NCBI GenBank assembly: GCA_014378805.1
Contig: JACMMY010000222.1
Location: 1 to 35,534 of the forward strand
Origin: Moraxellaceae bacterium
GTDB taxonomy: Bacteria; Pseudomonadota; Gammaproteobacteria; Pseudomonadales; Moraxellaceae
DNA: 35,534 nt
Direction: 5' to 3'
Shown: one piece after another, positions 23,615 to 33,392 of the stretch
Position numbering within the stretch: position 1 is the first letter of the stretch
Layout of the letters: each line of letters opens with the position of its first letter
Program-made: the position numbers and the translations under genes
The notes under the pieces: model-generated
Database searches by the model: none
Told to the model about the DNA's origin: nothing
The model's input: only the letters and a program-made list of their open reading frames with translations

Positions 23615-24010
23615 ATGCCAGCTGTACTCGTGGAGGTCCGATGCGACCATGGTCAAGAGCGGGAAATTCAGCTCATGTAAGCAGTACACTCGGCGATGGT
23701 TGAGGCTTTCAGGATACCCGTTACGGATCGAACTGTGGGCCTGATCGTACACCAGCCCCACAGAATGATGTATCTCCCAGATCTGACGCATCCTGAACTG
23801 TTTACTCAAGTGAGTATTGATGCCTTTTCTGGACGCTCCATTGATGCAAAACGCGCCCTCTATCGCGCCATCGTCTCAAATCTCGAAGTTCTTGTCATTC
23901 CTAAGTCGCATGTAAAGGTTTTGCTTCGCGAACTCCCCAAAGAGAACTGGGGAATCCGTGGCGGTCAAGCAGGCTCAGATGTCGATATCGGATTCAAAAT
24001 TGAGGTTTAG
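23615..24010 (+). pseudogene. Tautomerase family gene, broken by an in-frame TAA
   Basis: ATG 23615 follows AAGGAG at ideal spacing and begins MPAVLVEVR, with the catalytic Pro right after Met as in the 4-oxalocrotonate tautomerase superfamily. TAA at 23678-23680 (codon 22) ends the frame after IQLM; the same frame continues AVHSAMVEAFRIP and through FSGRSIDAKRALYRAI and ENWGIRGGQAG to the end at 24010. The restored protein would be 131 residues, typical for this family. The nearest later ATG (23696) lacks the catalytic Pro, so any restart product would be dead. The gene body is richer in G+C than its A+T-rich upstream region, suggesting acquisition followed by decay. Confidence 0.85.
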
Positions 24011-24081
24011 TGTTCTATTAAGTTCGGACTGATCAGCTCAAGGATCGCACCCATTTTTCGGCTGCGACCCTTAGCAGTGCC

Positions 24082-25467
24082 TCAATCAAACCACTTCAAC
24101 TTATCACGTAACTTCACCACTTCACCAATAATGGTCAAAGTCGGCGCAACCACTTTTTGCTCATCAATCAAATCAGCAATCGTCGCAATCGTGCCTACAA
24201 CCACATGTTGATCTGGCGTAGTTCCTTTACTAACCAAAGCAATCGGCATATCGCCGCGCAAACCATGCGCCATCAACTCTTGGCAGGTATTGCGAAGTCC
24301 AACTAAGCCCATGTATAGCACAAGCGTTTGATTTTCATAAATCAGCTCCGACCAAGGCAATGCAGGCGAACCATCTTTTAAATGACCCGTCAAAAAGCGC
24401 ACGCTTTGCGCGTAATCTCGATGCGTCAGCGGAATGCCTGCATAGGCACTACATCCTGTTGCTGCGGTAATCCCTGGCACGACCTGAAATGCGATACCAG
24501 CCGCAACCAACTCCTCAATTTCTTCGCCGCCACGACCAAAGATAAACGGATCACCGCCTTTTAGACGACAAACGCGCTTGCCTTCTTTGGCAAGACGAAC
24601 GAGTAATTGATTAATATTCTCTTGTGGCACAGCATGATTTGCACGCGCTTTGCCGACGTAAATTCGTTCTGCATCGCGACGAACCAATGACATGATCGGT
24701 GCAGACACCAATCGATCATAGACCACGACATCGGCCTGTTGCATCAGACGCAGCGCTTTAAACGTCAGCAAATCAGGATCGCCTGGACCCGCGCCAACAA
24801 GATAAACCTCGCCTTTCGATGATGAATCAGCTAACCAATCTGCCAATGCTTGTGGCATTGCTGCGTCGGCTTCATCTCGCTGACCATTGAGGACTTTTTC
24901 GCCAATTGGACCTGCATACAAATCTTCCCAAAAAATTCGGCGCTCATCAGGGTTCACAATCGCAGCTTTAATCTGTGGTCGCCAATCTCCCGAAAACTTA
25001 GATAAATCACCAAATTTTGCAGGCACTAATGATTCGATTTTCGTGCGTAATTGGCGCGCTAATACAGGCGACTTTCCACCACTAGAGATCGAAATCAACA
25101 GCGGTGAACGGTCTACAATTGCGGGGACGATAAAACGACAGTGCGGTGGATCATCCACTGAGTTGACTAAAATTTTAAGCGATTCACAATCATGGAAAAC
25201 TTGTTGATTGACAGCCGGATCATCCGTTGCGGCAATCACCAGACGATAGTCTTGCAGATTAAAATGAGAAGAATAGAACTCCAGAAACACACTGCCGCCG
25301 CTCTCTTTAACCATGCGATCCAATTCAGGAATCACATCCATCGCAATGACATCTAACTGCGCGCCCGCTTGCACCAACAAATCGGCCTTACGCCGCGCAA
25401 TCTTTCCACCACCCACAATCAAGCATCGTTGATGAGTCAGTTTAAGCGCAATTGGTAAAACATCCAT
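24082..25467 (-). CDS. cysG: Siroheme synthase CysG (trifunctional)
   Basis: CysG turns uroporphyrinogen III into siroheme, the cofactor of sulfite and nitrite reductases. The 461-residue protein has both halves: an N-terminal NAD-dependent precorrin-2 dehydrogenase/ferrochelatase part (VGGGKIARRK at about 18-27, ISSGGKSPVLARQLR at about 127-141), and a C-terminal SAM uroporphyrinogen methyltransferase (YLVGAGPGDPDLLTFKALR at about 218-236, CRLKGGDPFIFGRGGEE at about 303-319, GITAATGCSAYAGIPLTHR). It starts at ATG 25467, downstream of serS on the same strand, with a hairpin between. Confidence 0.97.
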   Translation of the reverse strand: MDVLPIALKLTHQRCLIVGGGKIARRKADLLVQAGAQLDVIAMDVIPELDRMVKESGGSVFLEFYSSHFNLQDYRLVIAATDDPAVNQQVFHDCESLKILVNSVDDPPHCRFIVPAIVDRSPLLISISSGGKSPVLARQLRTKIESLVPAKFGDLSKFSGDWRPQIKAAIVNPDERRIFWEDLYAGPIGEKVLNGQRDEADAAMPQALADWLADSSSKGEVYLVGAGPGDPDLLTFKALRLMQQADVVVYDRLVSAPIMSLVRRDAERIYVGKARANHAVPQENINQLLVRLAKEGKRVCRLKGGDPFIFGRGGEEIEELVAAGIAFQVVPGITAATGCSAYAGIPLTHRDYAQSVRFLTGHLKDGSPALPWSELIYENQTLVLYMGLVGLRNTCQELMAHGLRGDMPIALVSKGTTPDQHVVVGTIATIADLIDEQKVVAPTLTIIGEVVKLRDKLKWFD

Positions 25468-25490
25468 ACATCACCCCAACAACCATAAAT

Positions 25491-25517
25491 AAGGAGGCAT
25501 TACGCCTCCCTTTTTTT
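25491..25517. terminator. Hairpin between serS and cysG
   Basis: GGAGGC at 25493-25498 pairs with GCCTCC at 25504-25509, followed on the plus strand by a run of seven T. On the minus strand, the coding direction of both genes, the T-run is weaker (TTATTTAT), so some read-through from serS into cysG is likely. Confidence 0.7.
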
Positions 25518-25538
25518 AAATATTAAACAACTAAACAA

Positions 25539-27261
<1,723 letters not shown>

Positions 27262-28665
27262 TCAGCTACCCGAACCTGAACTGCGACGACGCTGTCCTGC
27301 ATGGTTAGCATGACCAGAATGTGGCGAAGTGCCTTGCGGTTTAGGCTTCTGACCAGCAGGTTTAGCTGCGCCACCCAAGTTACTTCTAGGATTGCGCGGC
27401 GGACGTGCCACTTGTGGTTTACGCAGCGGTTCAGCTCTGATTTTCGGATCAACTTCAAAACCCTTAATCACACGCTGTTCAAGTTTACGTTTCATCAGCT
27501 TTTCGATATTAGCCAGCAAACCCAACTCATCGATACAGACCAGTGAACACGCTTCACCTTCCGAACCCGCACGACCTGTACGACCAATGCGATGCACGTA
27601 GTCTTCTGGCGTATTTGGCAATTCATAATTCACCACATGCGGCAATTGATCAATATCAATCCCACGCGCAGCAATATCGGTTGCAACCAATACACGTAAA
27701 CGACCTGCTTTAAATTCACTTAAGGCACGCTCACGCGCAGCTTGGCTCTTATTCCCATGAATCGCCATGGCTGAAATGCCTGCATTATCCAGCTGTTCCG
27801 CCAAACGATTTGAACCATGTTTGGTACGCGCAAAGACCAGCACTTGTTCCCAACGATTGGTGGTGATCAAATGTTCAAGCAGTGCACGTTTCTTTTCACG
27901 ATCAACAGGATGCACGACTTGACTGACCAATTCAGCAGGCGCATTTTGTTTCGCCACTTCGATATAGACAGGATCATTCAAAATACCAGCCGCAAGCGTC
28001 TTAATCTCTTGCGAGAAGGTTGCAGAGAACAATAGATTCTGACGAGTCTTAGGCAACAACGGCAAAATACGACGGATATCACGAATAAAGCCCATGTCTA
28101 ACATGCGATCTGCTTCGTCTAACACCAGCGTATCAACACCTGACAAATCAATCGTTTTCTGACCAATATGATCCAAAAGACGTCCAGGTGTCGCCACCAA
28201 AATATCGACGCGACGATTCAGTTTATCTTTTTGTGGATTAATGTTTACACCGCCAAAGATCACCAATGATTTCACATCGAGATGCTGACCATAAGTACGA
28301 ACGCTTTCTTCAACTTGCGATGCGAGTTCACGCGTTGGCGTTAAAATGAGCGTGCGAATCTTCGCTTTATGATTCACGCGTGAAAAATCAACGCGCGACA
28401 ACAGTTCGAGGATTGGTAATGTAAAACCCGCTGTTTTTCCTGTGCCTGTTTGCGCAGCGGCCAGCAAATCACGACCTGCGATCACTGCAGGAATCGCTTC
28501 CACTTGAATCGGTGTAGGCGAAGTATACCCTTGTGCTTCTAACGCTTTCACAATCTTTGGCGATAAACCAAGTTGTGCGAAAGTCACGTTAGCTGTTTGT
28601 TTTTGTAAAGAATCTGGGGTGTTTTCTGAAGTTTTCGCAGAAACAGTATTTACCACTAAAGACAT
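27262..28665 (-). CDS. rhlE: DEAD-box ATP-dependent RNA helicase, RhlE type
   Basis: The protein unwinds short RNA duplexes, probably in ribosome assembly or RNA turnover. It has about 467 residues from ATG 28665; the longer frame begins with TTG and is less likely. All DEAD-box motifs are present: Q motif [19 protein letters not shown] with [37 protein letters not shown], and [10 protein letters not shown] near 340. A basic, Gly/Pro/Lys-rich tail of about 75 residues ([15 protein letters not shown] onward) should hold RNA. RhlE is the best fit by motif pattern; other RhlE/DbpA-like paralogues cannot be excluded. Confidence 0.9.
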   Translation of the reverse strand: MSLVVNTVSAKTSENTPDSLQKQTANVTFAQLGLSPKIVKALEAQGYTSPTPIQVEAIPAVIAGRDLLAAAQTGTGKTAGFTLPILELLSRVDFSRVNHKAKIRTLILTPTRELASQVEESVRTYGQHLDVKSLVIFGGVNINPQKDKLNRRVDILVATPGRLLDHIGQKTIDLSGVDTLVLDEADRMLDMGFIRDIRRILPLLPKTRQNLLFSATFSQEIKTLAAGILNDPVYIEVAKQNAPAELVSQVVHPVDREKKRALLEHLITTNRWEQVLVFARTKHGSNRLAEQLDNAGISAMAIHGNKSQAARERALSEFKAGRLRVLVATDIAARGIDIDQLPHVVNYELPNTPEDYVHRIGRTGRAGSEGEACSLVCIDELGLLANIEKLMKRKLEQRVIKGFEVDPKIRAEPLRKPQVARPPRNPRSNLGGAAKPAGQKPKPQGTSPHSGHANHAGQRRRSSGSGS

Positions 28666-28903
28666 AGGATGCTCATCAATCAAGGCGTGATCGCACGACG
28701 CACAAAAAGTGCGTAAAATGCAATATAAACGTCATTATAACAGCTTCGGCAAAGTCATTGTTCGTAGTATACTAATTCAACAACTTGCTCTTTATAAAAG
28801 TTTGATGAGGAAACGATTTTTTTTATATTGTCAGCCCAGTTGCTTGTATCAGCTAAGTCATTAAAAAACTCATCACAAATACGATTCATAAAAGGTATAC
28901 GCT

Positions 28904-30223
28904 GTGAGCTTGCTCAATAACTTTGTAGTGCTTGGTATTTTAATCGCATGTAGCGCGTTTCTATCGATGTCAGAAATCTCGATTGCTGCTGCAAGAAAAA
29001 TTAAACTTCAACTTCTTCTGGCCGAAGGTAAATTAGGCGCGCAGAAAGTGCTTACTGTCCAAGATCAAGCAGGGAACTTTTTTGCGGCGACGCAAATTGG
29101 CTTAAATGCAGTCGCGATTTTAGGGGGTATTTTAGGTCAAGCCGCATTCACGCCCTACATCCAATACTTTATCAGTCAATTTTATAATGGTGACATGCTG
29201 GGCACGATTAGCTTTGTGCTGTCCTTTATTTTTGTGACATCGTTATTCATACTCTTTGCAGATCTCATGCCGAAACGTATTGCCATGACTGCGCCTGAGC
29301 AAGTCTCTATTCGACTGGTTAGCCCATTATTATTTTTTATTAAAATCTGTACACCGCTGATTTTATTGATTAATGGTGCAGCAAATGCACTCTTTAAACT
29401 TTTTAAAATTTCAACCGTTCGTAATGACGCGATCACTTACGACGATATTTACGCCATGGTCGATGCAGGCGCACAAACGGGTGCTATTCATAAACAAGAA
29501 TTTCATCTGATTGAAAATGTGTTTGAACTTGAGTCACGCACTGTACCCTCATCGATGACCTCACGCGAAAGTATTATTTATTTTACCTTACAAGAAAGTA
29601 ACGACAGCCTAAAACAGAAAATTGCCGCACATCCGCATTCAAAATTTTTAATCTGTGACCAAACGATTGATACCGTAATTGGCTATGTCGACACCAAAGA
29701 TATTTTACTTCGCATGATCAACAATCAACCACTCGCACAAATTTACGAATCCAATATTCGCGCGGTATTAATGATTCCAGACTCACTGACGCTGTCGGAG
29801 CTATTAGCGCGATTTAAAGCCACACGTGAAGATTTTGCAGCCGTGATCAATGAATACGCATTAGTCGTCGGTGTCATTACGCTGAATGACATCATGAGCA
29901 CCGTAATGGGCAACTTGGTCAGTCAAAGCCAAGAAGAACAAGTGATGCAGCGCGATGAAAATTCATGGCTCGTCGATGGAGCAACGCCGATTGGTGATGT
30001 GAAAAATGCTCTTGGACTCGAGTTTTTGCCTGATGACGACAACTATGAAACGATCGCAGGTTTTATCATGTACATGCTACGTAAAATTCCGAAACTTACA
30101 GATTTTGTTGAGTTTGCGGGATTTAAATTCGAAGTCGTCGATATTGATCACTATAAAATTGACCAACTTCTTGTTACACGTATAATTATACCCTCACAAG
30201 TCTCTGAAGAAACTCATCATTAA
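28904..30223 (+). CDS. CNNM/CorC (TlyC) family membrane protein with CBS domains
   Basis: The 439-residue protein has an N-terminal DUF21 membrane domain (about four helices, 1-190, with SEISIAAARKIKLQLL and GNFFAATQIGLNAVAIL), a pair of CBS domains (about 205-335), and a C-terminal CorC-HlyC domain (about 345-430, with DGATPIGDVKNALGLEFLP). E. coli relatives include YfjD and PaeA (YtfL), the latter tied to polyamine export; others export Mg or Co. Substrate not known here. GTG 28904 is the start, with AAAGG upstream. The stop codon lies inside a 13-base tandem repeat. Confidence 0.92.
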   Translation: MSLLNNFVVLGILIACSAFLSMSEISIAAARKIKLQLLLAEGKLGAQKVLTVQDQAGNFFAATQIGLNAVAILGGILGQAAFTPYIQYFISQFYNGDMLGTISFVLSFIFVTSLFILFADLMPKRIAMTAPEQVSIRLVSPLLFFIKICTPLILLINGAANALFKLFKISTVRNDAITYDDIYAMVDAGAQTGAIHKQEFHLIENVFELESRTVPSSMTSRESIIYFTLQESNDSLKQKIAAHPHSKFLICDQTIDTVIGYVDTKDILLRMINNQPLAQIYESNIRAVLMIPDSLTLSELLARFKATREDFAAVINEYALVVGVITLNDIMSTVMGNLVSQSQEEQVMQRDENSWLVDGATPIGDVKNALGLEFLPDDDNYETIAGFIMYMLRKIPKLTDFVEFAGFKFEVVDIDHYKIDQLLVTRIIIPSQVSEETHH

Positions 30224-30258
30224 AACTCATCATTAAAACTCATCATTAAAATTCATCA
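30210..30258 (+). repeat. 13-base tandem repeat spanning the stop codon
   Basis: AAACTCATCATTA occurs three times in a row (30210-30222, 30223-30235, 30236-30248), with a partial fourth copy to 30258. The first copy holds the last codons (CAT CAT) and TA of the stop TAA. The repeat fills the short gap to the next gene. Confidence 0.95.
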
Positions 30259-30271
30259 AGGAAATTCTGCA

Positions 30272-31033
30272 ATGAAATGCGTATTTATCACAGGTGCTGG
30301 CGCTGGCATTGGTCAAGAAACAGCTCGACTTTTTGCAAAAAAAGGCTGGTTTGTTGGTTTGTATGATCGTGATGAAGGAGCTGTAAAAAAACTTGCAGAT
30401 GAAATTGGCAGCAAACAAGCCATTTTCGGCAAGCTCGATGTTACAGATGTTGATGGATGGAAAAAATCGCTGGCTGATTTTTTTGATCAAACATCACAAC
30501 TTGATTTGCTGATAAACAATGCAGGCGTTTTGTATTCAGGTGCGTTTGAAAACATCACGATTCAACAGCATAAACAAATTATTGATATCAATGTGCAAGG
30601 GGTCATTAACGGCTGTCATAGCGCATTTCCTTATTTACAAACGACACCACATTCACGTGTGATCAATATCTCTTCTGCCTCCGCAATTTATGGTCAACCT
30701 GATATTGCAACCTACTCAGCCAGTAAGTTTGCAATTCGCGGTCTCACAGAAGCACTTGATAATGAATGGAAAGTTCAGGGTATTCGCGTCGTAGACATCA
30801 TGCCATTGTTTGTAAAAACAGCCATGGTCACCGATATGAAAGCTGCAAGTTTCCGCAAAATGGGTGCGAAACTCACGCCAAATGATGTTGCGTTGGCAAT
30901 CTATCGCGTCACAAAAGAAAAAACACCCGCAACCCACACCCCTGTGGGACTTTCAACTCGCCTACTCTACACCGTCTCTGGTTTTGCACCGGATCGATTG
31001 AATCATTGGCTGAACGGTTTACTCAGCAAGTAA
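30272..31033 (+). CDS. Short-chain dehydrogenase/reductase (SDR)
   Basis: The 253-residue protein has a classical SDR fold: TGAGAGIGQE (8-17) for NAD(P) binding, DVTDVDGW near 52, LLINNAGVLYSGA (about 80-92), catalytic Ser in INISSASA and the Tyr/Lys pair in YSASKFA (about 149-155). Arg/Asp at the end of strand two (YDRDEG) suggests NAD preference but does not prove it. Substrate unknown; FadG-type or ketoacyl reductase roles are possible. A Shine-Dalgarno AAGGAA lies nine bases before ATG 30272. It follows the CNNM gene by 48 bases. Confidence 0.92.
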   Translation: MKCVFITGAGAGIGQETARLFAKKGWFVGLYDRDEGAVKKLADEIGSKQAIFGKLDVTDVDGWKKSLADFFDQTSQLDLLINNAGVLYSGAFENITIQQHKQIIDINVQGVINGCHSAFPYLQTTPHSRVINISSASAIYGQPDIATYSASKFAIRGLTEALDNEWKVQGIRVVDIMPLFVKTAMVTDMKAASFRKMGAKLTPNDVALAIYRVTKEKTPATHTPVGLSTRLLYTVSGFAPDRLNHWLNGLLSK

Positions 31034-31047
31034 TCCTTGCAGTAAAT

Positions 31048-31112
31048 AAAACCCTTAGTATGAAAAGTGCGACTTCAATGCATGAAGTGTATTTTTCATA
31101 GTAAGGGTTTTT
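31048..31112 (+). terminator. Long hairpin after the SDR gene
   Basis: AAAACCCTTA at 31048-31057 pairs with TAAGGGTTTT at 31102-31111. After one mismatch TATGAAAA pairs with TTTTCATA, then a bulge, then CTTCA pairs with TGAAG. It ends with a T-run. At 65 bases it is much longer than a minimal terminator. Confidence 0.82.
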
Positions 31113-31162
31113 CTTTATGGCGTTTGACCAAAGCCCTTATTTTCCTACTGATATCGCATATC

Positions 31163-31197
31163 TCGACAGGCACCTAGTTAAAAGTTCAGCCTGTCGA
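31163..31197. repeat. REP-like inverted repeat
   Basis: TCGACAGGC at 31163-31171 and GCCTGTCGA at 31189-31197 are perfect inverted copies. The core TTCGACAGGCTGAAC (complement strand) matches a widespread type of bacterial extragenic repeat. Confidence 0.6.
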
Positions 31198-31250
31198 AGC
31201 GTGTCCCAAGGATACGATTGAAAAACACTTTGATGAAACCTGAATTGACC

Positions 31251-31958
31251 TTACTGATCAATCACATCCACACCTTTCGGTGGCACAAACTGAAACTGAC
31301 TATTAGCAATAACAGGATTGAGTTTTGTCTCCGTAAAATTCACAGTTGTTTGTTGGCCGAGTGAATCTGACAACACCATTTGCGATGGCATATTATTTTC
31401 AAAACGTATTGCCAAACTCTCAAACACGCCATCTTTCGCACGTGGATACAATACAAAATAAGGCACTGCGTTATTAGGTTGCGTCACCTTATACGACTTC
31501 ATCATCTGCGCAGCATTGCCAGACAGCAACAATGCGGGCGTGTTACTCATTTGCTCATCTAACGTTTGACGCGTCGCCTGCTGTAAATCAGGATCGTAAA
31601 TCCACACGGTTTTGCCACTGGTCACAATCAATTGCTTCATCGGACTCGTGGTTTCCCAACGGAACAAACCTTGACGTTTGACCTGCATCACACCGCTAAA
31701 AGTTTGACCCAAATGTGTTGATTTCAGACCCATTTGCTTTTGTGCTGGCAACGGTTTAGTCGGCGTAGTCGCTTTCGTGGTTTGATTAAAATTGGCTTGT
31801 AGGCTATTCATTTTACGGAGTAGACCATTTAAATTTGTGGTTGCTTGCGCTGGTGTTGCGGCAACTTGTGTGGTCATTTGTCCTGCAGATGCAACGGATG
31901 TGACCATCGGTAACGTGAAAGCAATTGAAATAGCCAAAACACTGAATGAACGACTCAT
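31251..31958 (-). CDS. lolA: LolA-type outer-membrane lipoprotein carrier protein
   Basis: LolA shuttles lipoproteins across the periplasm from LolCDE to LolB. From ATG 31958 the protein has 235 residues, with an export signal cleaved after ASAG region (about residue 25), then NGLLRKMNSLQANFNQTT, the conserved FRWETTSPMKQLIVTSGKTVWIYDPDLQQ and PALLLSGN, and C-terminal FQFVPPKGVDVID. It differs from the usual form by an insertion of about 20 residues between ANFNQTT and FSGVMQVKRQG, rich in Thr, Pro, Lys and Gln. The rest of the fold looks complete. A TTG start 12 bases upstream is less likely. Confidence 0.88.
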   Translation of the reverse strand: MSRSFSVLAISIAFTLPMVTSVASAGQMTTQVAATPAQATTNLNGLLRKMNSLQANFNQTTKATTPTKPLPAQKQMGLKSTHLGQTFSGVMQVKRQGLFRWETTSPMKQLIVTSGKTVWIYDPDLQQATRQTLDEQMSNTPALLLSGNAAQMMKSYKVTQPNNAVPYFVLYPRAKDGVFESLAIRFENNMPSQMVLSDSLGQQTTVNFTETKLNPVIANSQFQFVPPKGVDVIDQ

Positions 31959-32274
31959 AATTTTTCCCAATTTAAACCTGTGAATTCAATCATCTTTAAT
32001 CATGGTGCTATTTTGCCTTCAGATGCCCCAGCAATCCACAGCGGTTTTGTGTGTATTAGAAAGCATTCGATGACGTTCAGTAAAAATTATGATGAATTAT
32101 GGAGATAAAAAAAGCACCTTCGATGACAAAGATGCTTTGTTGATATCATAATTTTAAATCAATATTGAAAAGCTGATTGCGCTTTTATTTCTATGCAATT
32201 GAAAATATCAATATACGCGATATTTGCTGAACGCCTCACTACAAAATGCTCCGTGAGCTTTAAAAGTGAGTGAG
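31959..32274. other. Spacer between lolA and the OlsB-like gene
   Basis: 316 bases holding the terminator at 32107-32139 and an A+T-rich stretch. CTCACT/AGTGAG arms at 32237-32242 and 32264-32269 (as read) form a weak hairpin near the OlsB stop. The lolA promoter should be at the left; no clear hexamers stand out. Confidence 0.45.
32107..32139 (-). terminator. Terminator of the OlsB-like gene
   Basis: On the minus strand AAGCATCTT pairs with AAGGTGCTT (with a bulge) around about eight bases and is followed by a run of seven T. It lies about 135 bases after the OlsB-like stop and before lolA. Confidence 0.6.
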
Positions 32275-33144
32275 TTATTTCTTTGCTTTCATATCAATAA
32301 TTTTACACACTAATTTAAGCTTTAGCTGTAACCGTTTATTCACTTTGACTGCAACAAAGTAATCTGCACAATTAAAATCTTGATCAAAATACGCCTCTTT
32401 CGAAAACACTGCACCAACGCTGCGATACTTCTTAATTAATGAAGGGACGTCTTTGTTGCGGTATTTGAGCGAAACTTCGTTGTCTTTACGCTCAAAAAAA
32501 TTGGCTTCATCATTTTCAGCCAACAAATACTCTTTTAGATTAAAGGCTTTCAAACTGACAATTTTTTTGCTTTTCGCTTTGTCATGAATATAACCTTCTG
32601 TCGCAATGATTTTTTGGCTTTTCACACCCAGATTAACACTGACTGTGCCAATCAGATACTTGGCATCCAACTCTTTCACAATTAAAGGGACCATGCCCAT
32701 CCACAGCACTGACAATGCTTTACCGCCTCGGTAAGTTTCGTCGACGCAAGTACGTCCAATTTCATATACTTGATCTTTACCGCTGAGATATTCATCCAGA
32801 TTAAACTCTAATTCCGAGTAATATCTGCCGAGTTTTTCTTTTGCTTTCGGAGTGACAACGCGGGTACATGCTGCAATTTGGTTGGTTTTTGTGTCACGCA
32901 CCACGACATGAATACTGAACTCATCGAAGCGATCAATATCAGTACCTTGATCAAAAAAAATCCCATATGCCGCACCAAAAACACGAGCACGAAAACGTTG
33001 AACTTCTACAATCGTTTGAGCATCAGTGACTACTTCACATTTAAGCGCAGGGACTTTTTTAGGGGGTTTTTGCTTAAAGCTTTTTAATGCGCTTTTCGGC
33101 ATGAAGCGAAGAATTGGACCAGAGCGAAGCATAGTGGCTTGCAT
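32275..33144 (-). CDS. OlsB-like N-acyltransferase (GNAT fold)
   Basis: The 289-residue protein resembles OlsB, which transfers a 3-hydroxy fatty acid from ACP to ornithine in phosphorus-free ornithine lipid synthesis. Seen in order: RFRARVFGAAYG, DIDRFDEFSIHVVVRD, TRVVTPKAKEKLGRYYSELEFNL (the YSELEF motif is characteristic) and YEIGRTCVDETYRGGKAL with the GNAT acyl-carrier loop. The C-terminal 60 residues are very basic (KLKLVCKIIDMKAKK), as for peripheral membrane binding. Start at 33144 or a few codons downstream (MLRSG, MPKSA). The partner OlsA acyltransferase is not adjacent; a PlsC-type pseudogene lies at the other end of the window. Confidence 0.72.
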   Translation of the reverse strand: MQATMLRSGPILRFMPKSALKSFKQKPPKKVPALKCEVVTDAQTIVEVQRFRARVFGAAYGIFFDQGTDIDRFDEFSIHVVVRDTKTNQIAACTRVVTPKAKEKLGRYYSELEFNLDEYLSGKDQVYEIGRTCVDETYRGGKALSVLWMGMVPLIVKELDAKYLIGTVSVNLGVKSQKIIATEGYIHDKAKSKKIVSLKAFNLKEYLLAENDEANFFERKDNEVSLKYRNKDVPSLIKKYRSVGAVFSKEAYFDQDFNCADYFVAVKVNKRLQLKLKLVCKIIDMKAKK

Positions 33145-33319
33145 AAGACTTTCCGATGATGATCTGTTATTTGTAGTTCATCCTAGCCTTAGAATATGAC
33201 AGTTTTACGACACTTGCTTTCTGGTCGCCAGTAGCCGTCTGTTATTCAATTAGATTTTATGAATATAAATATTAAATCCATTCGACAAGCCCATGCCAAA
33301 AATTCCTGAATGCGCAATC

Positions 33320-33350
33320 AAAAAAAATCCGCCAAAAGACGGATTTTTTT
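33320..33350 (-). terminator. Terminator of almA
   Basis: AAAAAAATCCG at 33320-33330 pairs with CGGATTTTTTT at 33340-33350 around CCAAAAGA. Reading from almA on the minus strand, the T-run ends the transcript about 45 bases after its stop; it can work in both directions. Confidence 0.85.
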
Positions 33351-33392
33351 CAATATCACAGTGCATTAAGCGCCAAATACATCAGATACCGA

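Noticed and set aside
489-24010. Stop-codon reassignment or recoding to explain the internal TAA and TGA codons
   Set aside because: Intact genes throughout the window end in TAA, TAG and TGA, no SECIS-like element was seen, and bacterial code changes involve UGA, not UAA.
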